DNA of 64,000 nucleotides, from contig JAITUC010000027.1 in assembly GCA_031286585.1 (NCBI GenBank), positions 1-64,000 of the forward strand, written 5' to 3'. Every line of letters begins with the position of its first letter. Position 1 is the stretch's first letter. This document shows, in pieces, positions 18,114 through 27,878 of this stretch. Under the pieces are notes generated by a model. The model was not told where the DNA came from and searched no databases. It saw only the letters and a list, made by a program, of their open reading frames with translations. Made by a program: the position numbers and the translations under genes. Origin of the DNA: Delftia acidovorans. GTDB lineage: Bacteria; Pseudomonadota; Gammaproteobacteria; Burkholderiales; Burkholderiaceae_C.

Positions 18114-19091
18114 TCAGTCGTGCAGAAAGCGCGCGTAGCGCGCCAGGTCCACATTGCCGCCGCTGATCAGAATGCCCACGCGCGCGCCCGACAGTGCGAC
18201 CCCGCCATGCAGGGCGCCCGCCAGCGAAAGCGCTCCCGTGGGTTCGACCACGATTTTCTTGCGTTCCGCGTAAAAGCGCATGGCCTGCACCAGATGCTCG
18301 TCCGCCACGGCCAGGATATCTTCCACATGCTCGCGGATGATGGCGAATGTGATATCGCCTATGGACTGGGTCTGGGCACCGTCGGCAATGGTGTGGGGCG
18401 TGGGGATCTGCACGATCCTGCCTGCCCGCAGCGACTGGCGGGCATCGTCGCCGGCCTGGGGCTCCACGCCGTAGACCTTGCAGCGCGGCGCCAGTTGCCC
18501 GGCCGCCAGCAGGCTGCCCGACAGCAGGCCGCCGCCGCCCAGGCAGACGAAGAGGTAGTCCAGGTCGGGCACCTCTTCGAACAGTTCCTTGGCTGCCGTG
18601 CCCTGGCCGGCGATCACGTCGCGGTGGTTGAACGGCGGGATCAGCGTCATGCCGCGCTCGTCGGCCAGGCGGCGGGAGATGGCCTCGCGGTCCTCGGTGA
18701 AGCGGTCATAGGTCACCACCTGGGCGCCATAGGAGCGCGTGGCCGCCATCTTGGAGGCGGGCGCATCCTCGGGCATGACGATGAGCGCAGGCATGTCCAG
18801 CATCTGCGCGGCCAGGGCCACGGCCTGGGCATGGTTGCCCGAGGAGAAGGCCAGGGCGCCGCGCTTGCGCTGCTCGGGCGTGAACTGCGACAGCGCGTTG
18901 TAGGCGCCGCGTATCTTGAAGGCTCCCGTGCGCTGCAGGTTCTCGCACTTGAAGAACAGCTGGGCGCCCAGCAGCTCGTCGGCAGTGCGGCTGCGCAGTA
19001 TGGGTGTGCGGTGGGCCACGCCTTCCAGCCGTCGAGCGGCGGCGGCGACATCGTCATAGGTGGGCAGCGAGGGAGGACTGGTCGTCGTCAT
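18114..19091 (-). CDS. Threonine dehydratase / threo-3-hydroxyaspartate ammonia-lyase-like PLP enzyme
   Basis: A 325-residue fold-type II PLP enzyme. [10 protein letters not shown] carries the Schiff-base Lys at about residue 59; SSGNHAQA (83-90) is the Asn loop; GGGGLLSG is the phosphate-binding tetraglycine loop; a late SGGNVD completes the set. There is no ACT domain, so it is a catabolic threonine/serine dehydratase or a 3-hydroxyaspartate ammonia-lyase rather than IlvA. ATG 19091 is chosen; an in-frame ATG at 19133 is possible. It lies 56 bp upstream of upp on the same strand. Confidence 0.85.
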   Translation of the reverse strand: MTTTSPPSLPTYDDVAAAARRLEGVAHRTPILRSRTADELLGAQLFFKCENLQRTGAFKIRGAYNALSQFTPEQRKRGALAFSSGNHAQAVALAAQMLDMPALIVMPEDAPASKMAATRSYGAQVVTYDRFTEDREAISRRLADERGMTLIPPFNHRDVIAGQGTAAKELFEEVPDLDYLFVCLGGGGLLSGSLLAAGQLAPRCKVYGVEPQAGDDARQSLRAGRIVQIPTPHTIADGAQTQSIGDITFAIIREHVEDILAVADEHLVQAMRFYAERKKIVVEPTGALSLAGALHGGVALSGARVGILISGGNVDLARYARFLHD

Positions 19092-19168
19092 GGCGTGCGG
19101 TTCCGCAAAGTGGTTGGAGGCGCTTTCGATCATAGCCGCATGCGCGGGCTTTCAAGGCCCTGAAATGC

Positions 19169-19195
19169 GCCAGCCGTTGCATGGCAACGGCTGGC
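19169..19195. repeat. Perfect 12-bp inverted repeat
   Basis: Arms gccagccgttgc / gcaacggctggc with loop atg, between the DUF853 gene and the dehydratase gene. There is no clear T-tract on either side, so it may be a weak terminator or an mRNA-stabilising hairpin downstream of the leftward DUF853 gene. Confidence 0.6.
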
Positions 19196-19230
19196 TGCTA
19201 TGGTGTTTGATGCGGCGCAGCGCGGGCGGC

Positions 19231-20760
<1,530 letters not shown>

Positions 20761-20838
20761 TTCGGGTTTCCTCGGGGGAGCATGCGGTCAAAAGTAAAAT
20801 CCCAGCCGCTAGGTTAAATCAATATCAAAGGACAGCCT

Positions 20839-21558
20839 GTGGCAGGACACAGTAAATGGGCCAATATCCAGCACCGCAAAGGCCGCCAGGACGAAAAGCG
20901 TGGCAAGGTCTGGACCCGCATCATCCGTGAAATCATGGTGGCGGCACGCACGGGAGGGGGCGATCTCAGCGCCAACCCGCGCCTGCGCCTGGCGGTGGAA
21001 AAGGCCAAGGCGGCCAACATGCCGGCCGACAACATCAAGCGCAACATCGACAAGGCCACGGGCAACCTCGAAGGCGTGACCTACGAGGAAATCCGCTACG
21101 AAGGCTACGGCATTGGCGGCGCGGCCATCATCGTGGACACCATGACCGACAATCGCGTGCGCACTGTGGCGGATGTGCGTCACGCCTTCAGCAAGTACGG
21201 TGGCAACATGGGCACGGAAGGTTCCGTGTCCTTCCAGTTCAAGCATGTCGGACAACTGATCTTCGCTCCCGGAAGCGACGAGGACCAGATCATGGAAGTG
21301 GCGCTGGAGGCCGGCGCCGAGGACGTGATCACCGATGACGAGGGAGCCATCGAGGTGCTGACCGCACCCGCAGAGTTCGAAACCGTGCGCGACGCGCTGC
21401 AGGCCAAGGGCCTGATGCCGGAGGTGGCCGAAGTCACCATGCGCCCGGAAAACACCATCGCCCTGCAAGGCGATGACGCAGCCCGCATGCAAAAGCTGCT
21501 GGACATGATCGAAGACCTGGATGACGTACAGGACGTCTACCACAACGCTGAACTATGA
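20839..21558 (+). CDS. yebC: YebC/PmpR (TACO1) family protein, canonical copy
   Basis: The 239-residue canonical Yeb[21 protein letters not shown], then [59 protein letters not shown] and the closing [12 protein letters not shown]. Start is GTG 20839 behind aaagga. The end overlaps purD by four bases (ATGA), so yebC and purD are coupled, and hemF follows. It is the second family member within 5 kb (see 16652); the two differ most in the N-terminal 25 residues. Confidence 0.94.
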   Translation: MAGHSKWANIQHRKGRQDEKRGKVWTRIIREIMVAARTGGGDLSANPRLRLAVEKAKAANMPADNIKRNIDKATGNLEGVTYEEIRYEGYGIGGAAIIVDTMTDNRVRTVADVRHAFSKYGGNMGTEGSVSFQFKHVGQLIFAPGSDEDQIMEVALEAGAEDVITDDEGAIEVLTAPAEFETVRDALQAKGLMPEVAEVTMRPENTIALQGDDAARMQKLLDMIEDLDDVQDVYHNAEL

Positions 21559-22838
21559 AAATTCTTGTGATTGGTGGCGGAGGCCGCGAGCACGCCCTGG
21601 CGTGGAAACTGGCTGAATCGCCGAAATCGACCAAGGTCTATGTGGCCCCCGGCAACGGTGGCACGGGCCTGGCCGGCGGCAAGGTGGAAAACCTCAACAT
21701 CACCGACCCGCAGGCGCTGCGCGAGTGGGCGCAGGCCGAGAAGGTCGCGCTGACCGTGGTCGGCCCCGAGGCTCCCCTGGCTGCCGGCGTGGTCGATGAG
21801 TTCCGCGCCCACGGCCTGCGCATCTTTGGCCCCTCCAAGGCGGCCGCCCAGCTGGAAAGCTCCAAGGCCTTCTCCAAGGACTTCATGGCGCGCCACGGCA
21901 TCCCCACGGCGCTCTATGAAACCTTCACCGACCCGGTGGCGGCCCATGCCTACGTGGACCGCCTGGGTGCGCCCATCGTGGTCAAGGCCGACGGCCTGGC
22001 CGCAGGCAAGGGCGTGGTCGTCGCGACAACGCTGCAGGAAGCCCACGACGCCGTGGACTTCATGCTCGTGGACAACAAGTACGGCGTGGCTCACAACGAC
22101 GGCGGCGCCCGCGTGGTGATCGAGGAATTCCTTGCCGGCGAGGAAGCCAGCTTCATCGTGCTGTGCGACGGCAAGAACGTCCTGGCCCTGGCAACCAGCC
22201 AGGACCACAAGCGCCTGAAGGACGGCGACCAGGGCCCGAACACGGGCGGCATGGGCGCCTACTCGCCCGCGCCCGTGGTCACGGCCGACGTGCATGCCCG
22301 CGCCATGCGCGAGATCATCCTGCCCACCATCCGCGGCATGGAAAAGGACGGCATTCCCTACACCGGCTTCCTCTATGCGGGCCTGATGATCGACGCGTCC
22401 GGCCATCCCAAGACGCTGGAGTTCAACTGCCGCATGGGAGACCCCGAGACCCAGCCCATCATGATGCGCCTCAAGAGCGATCTGGTGGACGTCATGCTGG
22501 CGGCCACCGATGCCAAGCTCGACCAGGTCGAGCTGCAATGGGACCGTCGCACGGCGCTGGGCGTGGTCATGGCCGCAGCCGGCTACCCCGAGGACCCGCG
22601 CAAGGGCGATGTCATCAGCGGGCTGCCGCAGGACGCTGCCGATGCCATGGTCTTTCATGCCGGCACCCAGCTCAAGGACGGCGTGCCCGTCACCAACGGT
22701 GGCCGCGTGCTGTGCGTCACCGTGCTGGCCGACAGCGTCAAGCAGGCCCAGCAAAAGGTCTATGACGTGGCGCGCGGCATCCATTTCGATGGTGCCCAGT
22801 ACCGCCGCGACATCGGCTTCCGTGCCGTGAAGAACTGA
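21555..22838 (+). CDS. purD: Phosphoribosylamine-glycine ligase
   Basis: GAR synthetase of purine biosynthesis: phosphoribosylamine + glycine + ATP. The 427 residues are full length. It opens [19 protein letters not shown]; the ATP-grasp part has [17 protein letters not shown] and [14 protein letters not shown], then [13 protein letters not shown] and the C-terminal [11 protein letters not shown]. It overlaps yebC and is followed 4 bp later by hemF. Confidence 0.96.
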   Translation: MKILVIGGGGREHALAWKLAESPKSTKVYVAPGNGGTGLAGGKVENLNITDPQALREWAQAEKVALTVVGPEAPLAAGVVDEFRAHGLRIFGPSKAAAQLESSKAFSKDFMARHGIPTALYETFTDPVAAHAYVDRLGAPIVVKADGLAAGKGVVVATTLQEAHDAVDFMLVDNKYGVAHNDGGARVVIEEFLAGEEASFIVLCDGKNVLALATSQDHKRLKDGDQGPNTGGMGAYSPAPVVTADVHARAMREIILPTIRGMEKDGIPYTGFLYAGLMIDASGHPKTLEFNCRMGDPETQPIMMRLKSDLVDVMLAATDAKLDQVELQWDRRTALGVVMAAAGYPEDPRKGDVISGLPQDAADAMVFHAGTQLKDGVPVTNGGRVLCVTVLADSVKQAQQKVYDVARGIHFDGAQYRRDIGFRAVKN

Positions 22839-22842
22839 GTCC

Positions 22843-23802
22843 ATGGCAGAGCAATCGACCGGGCAGGCGCTGCCCGTGGCGCAGGTGCGCGAGTACCTGA
22901 CGGGCCTGCAGGCCCGCATCACGCAGGCGCTGGAGCAGGTGGAAGGCGAGGGCGGTGCACGCTTTCTGACCGACGCCTGGAGCAAGGGCCCCGGCGAGCG
23001 CCTTCAGGGCGATGGCATCACCCGCATCATGGAAGGCGGCCGCGTGTTCGAACGCGCGGGCTGCGGCTTCTCGCATGTGCGCGGGCCACAGCTGCCGCCC
23101 TCGGCCACGCAGCACCGGCCTGAACTGGCCGGTGCGCCGTTCGAGGCCATGGGCGTGTCCCTGGTCTTCCATCCGCGCAATCCTTTTGTGCCCACGGTGC
23201 ACATGAACGTCCGCATGATTGCGGCCGGCTCAGGTGCGGCTGGACATCCGGACAACGAACCCACCTGCTGGTTCGGCGGCGGCATGGACCTGACGCCGGT
23301 CTACGGCTTCGAGGAAGATGCACAGCACTTTCACCGCGTCTGCCGCGATGCGCTGGCGCCTTTTGGCGACACGCTGTACCCGCGCTTCAAGACCTGGTGC
23401 GACGAGTATTTCTTCCTGAAGCACCGCAACGAGCAGCGCGGCATCGGCGGCATCTTCTTCGACGACTTCTCGGAACTGGGCCAGGCGCGCAGCTTCGACA
23501 TGCTGCGCTCGGTGGGCGATGCCTTTCTGGCGTCCTACCTGCCCATCGTCGAGCGCCGCCAGGCCATGGACTACGGGCAGCAGCAGGTCGATTTCCAGCG
23601 CTACCGGCGCGGCCGCTACGTGGAGTTCAACCTGGTCTGGGACCGGGGCACGCACTTCGGCCTGCAGTCCGGCGGGCGCACGGAATCCATCTTGCTGTCC
23701 ATGCCCCCGCATGCGAGCTGGAGCTACCAGCGCGAGGATGCGCCCGGCACGCCCGAGCGTGCCTTGCTGGAGCAATTCCTGGTGCGCCGCGACTGGCTTT
23801 GA
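22843..23802 (+). CDS. hemF: Oxygen-dependent coproporphyrinogen III oxidase
   Basis: Converts coproporphyrinogen III to protoporphyrinogen IX using O2 (haem biosynthesis, aerobic branch). 319 residues. Family blocks: [79 protein letters not shown]. The start is 4 bp after purD, so it is likely in one operon. The expected next gene in related genomes, nadD, is not found before rsfS. Confidence 0.96.
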   Translation: MAEQSTGQALPVAQVREYLTGLQARITQALEQVEGEGGARFLTDAWSKGPGERLQGDGITRIMEGGRVFERAGCGFSHVRGPQLPPSATQHRPELAGAPFEAMGVSLVFHPRNPFVPTVHMNVRMIAAGSGAAGHPDNEPTCWFGGGMDLTPVYGFEEDAQHFHRVCRDALAPFGDTLYPRFKTWCDEYFFLKHRNEQRGIGGIFFDDFSELGQARSFDMLRSVGDAFLASYLPIVERRQAMDYGQQQVDFQRYRRGRYVEFNLVWDRGTHFGLQSGGRTESILLSMPPHASWSYQREDAPGTPERALLEQFLVRRDWL

Positions 23803-23866
23803 GTCCCATTGCCGCCATCCCCGGCCGCGCGGCGAAATCCGCGCGTGCAAGGGAATAGGCGGCAAA

Positions 23867-23905
23867 ACTATAATTTCAATAGCTTGAGGCGCAGCGTTGG
23901 CTGCG
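23867..23905. repeat. Dispersed ACTAT-N7-ATAGC element with hairpin, copy 1
   Basis: ACTAT-aatttca-ATAGC followed by a hairpin (cgcagc-gttg-gctgcg). It lies in the 249-bp gene-free gap between hemF and rsfS. The same module order occurs at 25372-25419. Similar AT-rich dyads are scattered in Comamonadaceae genomes (established only from memory). Confidence 0.6.
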
Positions 23906-24051
23906 TTCTCCACTTTCTTCGGCGCGAAATCTTCCGGCGATCTGTGGGCGAACTCCATGCATTTTGGAGCGCCGCTACAGCCCAGCCCTCTACGGGCCGC
24001 ACGGCGCTCGCGCTATATTGATCCCATTTCTATTCCACTGATCACCGCCTG

Positions 24052-24819
24052 ATGACCACTTCCACCAAATCGGATTCCGCAGCCAAGCGCGACGTGACCA
24101 AGCTGCAACGCGCCATTGTTGACGGCCTCGAAAACGTCAAGGCCCAAGACATCCAGGTCTTCAATACCGAAAAGCTCTCGCCGCTGTTCGAGCGCGTGAT
24201 CGTGGCTGCGGGCACCTCCAACCGCCAGACCAAGGCGCTGGCCTCCAGCGTGCGCGATGCCGTCAAGCAGGCCGGTTTTCCCGTGCCCCGCCAGGAAGGC
24301 GAAGAAAACGGCGAGTGGATCATCGTGGACTGCGGCCAGGCCGTGGTCCATGTCATGCAACCGGCCATCCGCCAGTACTACCGGCTGGAAGAGATCTGGG
24401 GCGAAACGCCCGTGCGCCTGAAGCTGGGCGCAGCCAAGCCCACGCGCTCGGCTGCCACCGACAAGGCCGAGGAAAAAGCCAAGAAGGCCGCTTCCAAGAA
24501 GGCTGCTGCTACGGCTGCCAAGCCCGCCGCCAAGCCTGCTGCCAAGAAGGTCGTTTCTGCCGCCGCACCCGCTGCTGCCAAGAAGCCCGCAGCCAAGAAG
24601 GCTGCCCCTGCCAAGGCCGCGGCACCCCGTTCCGCAGCTGCCAAGCCGGCTGCTGCAAAGTCTGCCGCCGTGAAGTCGGCTGCCGCCAAGGCGCCCGCCC
24701 GCAAGACGGCAGCGCCCAAGGCCATCAAGACCGTGGTGGTCAACCGCGCTCCCGCCAAGCCCAAGGCAGGTGCCGCCGCCAAGCCGGCTGCCAAGCGCGC
24801 ACCCCGCGCCAAGGCCTGA
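24052..24819 (+). CDS. rsfS: Ribosomal silencing factor RsfS with long Lys/Ala/Pro-rich tail
   Basis: RsfS (Iojap) binds ribosomal protein uL14 and blocks subunit joining in starvation. Residues about 13-130 form the RsfS domain (LQRAIVDGLENVKAQDIQVF, FERVIVAAGTSNRQTKALA, GEWIIVDCGQAVVHVMQPAI, RQYYRLEEIWG). The rest, about 125 residues, is a low-complexity run of KKAAA, KPAAK and AAKS units like histone H1 or AlgP/HctB tails. Typical RsfS is 105-130 residues, so this one is doubled in length. The tail is strongly basic and could bind rRNA or DNA. rlmH follows 21 bp downstream. Confidence 0.93.
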   Translation: MTTSTKSDSAAKRDVTKLQRAIVDGLENVKAQDIQVFNTEKLSPLFERVIVAAGTSNRQTKALASSVRDAVKQAGFPVPRQEGEENGEWIIVDCGQAVVHVMQPAIRQYYRLEEIWGETPVRLKLGAAKPTRSAATDKAEEKAKKAASKKAAATAAKPAAKPAAKKVVSAAAPAAAKKPAAKKAAPAKAAAPRSAAAKPAAAKSAAVKSAAAKAPARKTAAPKAIKTVVVNRAPAKPKAGAAAKPAAKRAPRAKA

Positions 24820-24840
24820 ACGGTTCGGGACTGACACTGC

Positions 24841-25308
24841 ATGAAGCTGTTGATCGTGGCCGTGGGCCAGCATGTGCCCGACTGGGCGCAGACGGCCTAC
24901 GACGACTATGCCAAGCGCTTTCCCCCGGAGCTCAAGGTTGAACTCAAGGCCGTCAAGACCGAGCCGCGCGGCTCCAAGACGGTCGAGACCCTGTACGCGG
25001 CTGAGCGCAAGCGCATCGAAGCCGCCATTCCGCGCGGCACGCGCATCGTCGTGCTCGATGAGCGCGGCACCAATCTGACGACAAAGGCCCTGGCCCAGCG
25101 CCTGCAGGGCTGGCAGCTGGAGGGCGACGACGTGGCCCTGATCATCGGCGGCCCGGACGGACTGGACCCCGCCTTCAGGCAGGCTGCGCACGAGCGCATC
25201 CGCCTGTCGGACCTGACCCTGCCGCATGCCATGGTGCGGGTGCTGCTGATCGAGCAGCTGTACCGTGCCTGGTCGGTCAACGCCGGCCATCCCTACCACC
25301 GGGAATAG
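24841..25308 (+). CDS. rlmH: 23S rRNA pseudouridine-1915 N3-methyltransferase
   Basis: RlmH methylates pseudouridine 1915 in helix 69 of 23S rRNA. It is a 155-residue SPOUT (alpha/beta knot) enzyme. Visible: [35 protein letters not shown] (SAM knot), [20 protein letters not shown] and the conserved C-terminal AGHPYHRE, which contacts the substrate base. It follows rsfS directly, the usual order. Confidence 0.95.
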   Translation: MKLLIVAVGQHVPDWAQTAYDDYAKRFPPELKVELKAVKTEPRGSKTVETLYAAERKRIEAAIPRGTRIVVLDERGTNLTTKALAQRLQGWQLEGDDVALIIGGPDGLDPAFRQAAHERIRLSDLTLPHAMVRVLLIEQLYRAWSVNAGHPYHRE

Positions 25309-25371
25309 GGCCGGTCCCGGCTCCCGGGCTCTGCCGGCGGTCCTGTCACGCGGATTCGAGGATCTCGTGAT

Positions 25372-25419
25372 ACTATGATTTTGATAGCCTTCAGCGCTTT
25401 GCAACAAAGGGCTGAAGGC
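25372..25419. repeat. Dispersed ACTAT-N7-ATAGC element with hairpin, copy 2
   Basis: ACTAT-gattttg-ATAGC runs straight into a long hairpin: 9-bp arms gccttcagc / gctgaaggc (25387-25395 and 25411-25419), one G-G mismatch, then 5-bp ctttg / caaag around loop caa. It ends only 16 bp before the maf start codon, so it sits in the maf leader or terminates rlmH transcription. Confidence 0.7.
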
Positions 25420-25435
25420 ATTTCTCATTCTTATC

Positions 25436-26050
25436 ATGCCGCCATTCATCTACCTTGCCTCCCAGAGCCCCCGCCGCCGCCAGCTGCTGGAGCAGCTGGG
25501 TGTGGCCCATGAGCTTTTGCTGCCCAACGCAGAGGGCGACATTGCCGAAGATGCCGAAGCCATAGAGGCCGAACTGGCGGGTGAGGCAGCGCGCGACTAC
25601 GTGCAGCGCGTCACCGCGCTCAAGCTCGATGCCGCCGTGGCCCGCCATGCGCGCCGCGCCCTGGCTGCGGCGCCGGTGCTGTGCTCGGACACCACGGTGG
25701 CGCTGGATGGCCGCATTCTTGGCAAGCCTGCCGATGCCGACGATGCCTGCCGCATGCTGGCCGCGCTGGCGGACCGCGAGCACGAGGTGCTGACCGCCGT
25801 GGCCATACAGCACGGCACGCGGCGACTGGCTGCCCTGTCGGTGTCCCAGGTCCGCTTCTCCGCCATGAGCGCGCAGCAGATCGATGCCTACGTGGCCTCG
25901 GGCGAGCCCATGGGCAAGGCCGGCGCCTATGGCATACAGGGCCGCGCGGCGGCCCACGTGCAGTGGCTGCACGGCAGCTACTCGGGCATCATGGGCCTGC
26001 CGCTGTTCGAGACGGCGGGGCTGCTGCGCGAGCTGGGCTGGGCACTGTAG
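25436..26050 (+). CDS. maf: Maf-family nucleotide pyrophosphatase
   Basis: A house-cleaning hydrolase of non-canonical or methylated nucleoside triphosphates. 204 residues. Signature [19 protein letters not shown] at the N-terminus, [28 protein letters not shown] and the late motif [20 protein letters not shown]. It falls into the YceF/YhdE group; the sequence alone does not settle which nucleotide is preferred. It is preceded closely by the hairpin element and followed by rng. Confidence 0.92.
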   Translation: MPPFIYLASQSPRRRQLLEQLGVAHELLLPNAEGDIAEDAEAIEAELAGEAARDYVQRVTALKLDAAVARHARRALAAAPVLCSDTTVALDGRILGKPADADDACRMLAALADREHEVLTAVAIQHGTRRLAALSVSQVRFSAMSAQQIDAYVASGEPMGKAGAYGIQGRAAAHVQWLHGSYSGIMGLPLFETAGLLRELGWAL

Positions 26051-26211
26051 GCCGGCTCCCCGACCTGGGCCTGCAGGGGCGTGCAGGCATGCGCAGACCG
26101 CCGATGGCAGCGGATGGCGCGGCAAGATAGTGGCAAGCGGCCACCGGCGCGATGATTGCCGGGCCGCCATGGCCGAGAAATACAAACGACAAAGCACACC
26201 ACAGGCACAGC

Positions 26212-27699
26212 ATGCAGCAAGACATTCTGATCAATTGGTCGCCACAGGAAACGCGCGTGGCCATCATCGAGAACGGCGCCGTCCAGGAACTGCACATGGA
26301 ACGCCCCCTGGAGCGCGGCCTGGTCGGCAACGTCTATCTGGGCAAGGTCTCGCGCGTGCTGCCGGGCATGCAGTCGGCCTTCATCGACATCGGCCTGGAG
26401 CGGGCAGCCTTCCTGCATGTGGCCGATGTCTGGCAGCGCCAGGAAGGGGGCGAGGCCCCCATGTTCGCGCGCAAGGACATGCCTGTCGTGCCCATCGAAA
26501 AGCAGGTTTTCGAAGGCCAGACCATCATGGTGCAGGTCATCAAGGACCCGATCGGTACCAAGGGCGCGCGCCTGTCCACGCAGATCAGCATTGCGGGGCG
26601 GTTGCTGGTGCTGCTGCCCCAGGATGACCATATCGGCATCTCGCAGAAAATCCCGCAGGGCGAGCGCGACGCGCTGCGTGCCCGCCTGCAGGGCCTGGTA
26701 GGCACCAAGGAAACTGGCGGGGGGGGCGGCTTCATCCTGCGCACCAATGGCGAGGACTCCAGCGACGCCGAGCTGGCCGACGACATCCGCTACCTGCGCA
26801 AGACCTGGAGCCGCATCAAGGACGCCTCGGTGCGCCTGCCTCCCATGTCGCTGCTGCACCAGGACCTGAACCTGCTGCAGCGCGTGCTGCGCGACCTGGT
26901 GGGCGAGGGCACGCAAAGCATCCGCATCGACTCCAAGGAGCAGTTCGCCCTGCTCATGAACTTCGGCCAGGAATACATGCCGGCGGCCGTGCCCAAGCTG
27001 CAGCACTACCGCGGCGAGCGGCCCATCTTCGACCTCTTCGCCATCGACGAGGAAATCGCCCGCGCGCTGGGCCGCCGCGTGGACCTCAAGTCCGGCGGCT
27101 ACCTGATCGTGGACCAGACCGAGGCGCTGACCACGGTGGATGTCAACACCGGCGGCTACGTGGGTGCGCGCAACTTCGACGACACCATCTTCAAGACCAA
27201 CCTGGAAGCGGCCCAGCAGATCGCGCGCCAGCTGCGCCTGCGCAACCTGGGCGGCATCATCATCGTGGACTTCATCGACATGGTGCGGGACGACCACCAG
27301 GCCGAGGTGCTGTCCGAATTCAAGCGCCAGCTCGGGCGCGACCGCGTCAAGACCATGGCGGGGGGGTTCTCGCAGCTGGGCCTGGTGGAGATGACGCGCA
27401 AGCGCACACGCGAATCGCTGGCCCACATGCTGTGCGAATCCTGCCCGGTCTGCCAGGGCAAGGGCCATGTGAAGACCGTGCGCAGCGTCTGCTACGAGGT
27501 GCTGCGCGAAATCCTGCGCGAAGCGCGCCAGTTCAACCCGCGCGAGTTCCGCATCGTGGCCTCACCCAAGGTGGTCGAGATGTTCCTGGACGAGGAAAGC
27601 CAGCACCTGGCAGGCCTGTCCGACTTCATCAAGAAGCCCATCTCGCTGCAGGCCGAGACAGCCATGGCGCAGGAGCAATACGACATTGTGCTGCTGTGA
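26212..27699 (+). CDS. rng: Ribonuclease G
   Basis: An endoribonuclease that trims the 5' end of 16S rRNA and cuts some mRNAs. 495 residues. S1-like RNA-binding part near the N-terminus (GLVGNVYLGKVSRVLPGMQSA), 5'-sensor/RNase H-like middle, DNase I-like catalytic motif LTTVDVNTGGYVG with GGIIIVDFIDMV, and the Zn-link CESCPVC near residue 410. The start MQQDILINWSPQETR is the RNase G form. The long RNase E scaffold is absent. It ends the leftmost housekeeping block. Confidence 0.94.
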   Translation: MQQDILINWSPQETRVAIIENGAVQELHMERPLERGLVGNVYLGKVSRVLPGMQSAFIDIGLERAAFLHVADVWQRQEGGEAPMFARKDMPVVPIEKQVFEGQTIMVQVIKDPIGTKGARLSTQISIAGRLLVLLPQDDHIGISQKIPQGERDALRARLQGLVGTKETGGGGGFILRTNGEDSSDAELADDIRYLRKTWSRIKDASVRLPPMSLLHQDLNLLQRVLRDLVGEGTQSIRIDSKEQFALLMNFGQEYMPAAVPKLQHYRGERPIFDLFAIDEEIARALGRRVDLKSGGYLIVDQTEALTTVDVNTGGYVGARNFDDTIFKTNLEAAQQIARQLRLRNLGGIIIVDFIDMVRDDHQAEVLSEFKRQLGRDRVKTMAGGFSQLGLVEMTRKRTRESLAHMLCESCPVCQGKGHVKTVRSVCYEVLREILREARQFNPREFRIVASPKVVEMFLDEESQHLAGLSDFIKKPISLQAETAMAQEQYDIVLL

Positions 27700-27738
27700 G
27701 TCGTTGTTTATCCTGCCAATTCATTATCAATAGCGGTT

Positions 27739-27771
27739 CATTCATTGGTGCATGAATGGGTTCAATTGAAC
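27739..27771. promoter_or_regulatory. Tandem palindromes upstream of the lodA-like gene
   Basis: CATTCAT-N6-ATGAATG (27739-27758) is followed by the 12-bp perfect palindrome GTTCAATTGAAC (27760-27771), in a conspicuously AT-rich 180-bp gap. The layout suggests one or two operator sites controlling the oxidase pair. The first dyad contains TGCATGAATG, also present in the boxes at 62.3 kb. Confidence 0.45.
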
Positions 27772-27878
27772 TCAATCTTGCATTGCTATGGATTGTTGAT
27801 TCCCGATAATTAACTTTGTCTCGGCTTTTTTGATACTGTTTGTTGCAATCAGTGCCTCAGCAACTGAAAGGGCGACGA

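Noticed and set aside
24430..24819. rsfS tail as a tandem DNA repeat or CRISPR-like array
   Set aside because: The repetition is at the amino acid level (Lys/Ala/Pro); DNA units are irregular in length and lack conserved direct repeats with spacers.
27840..27878. TTG start for the lodA-like gene
   Set aside because: ATG 27879 has a good RBS (gaaaggg) and the family N-terminus follows it directly.
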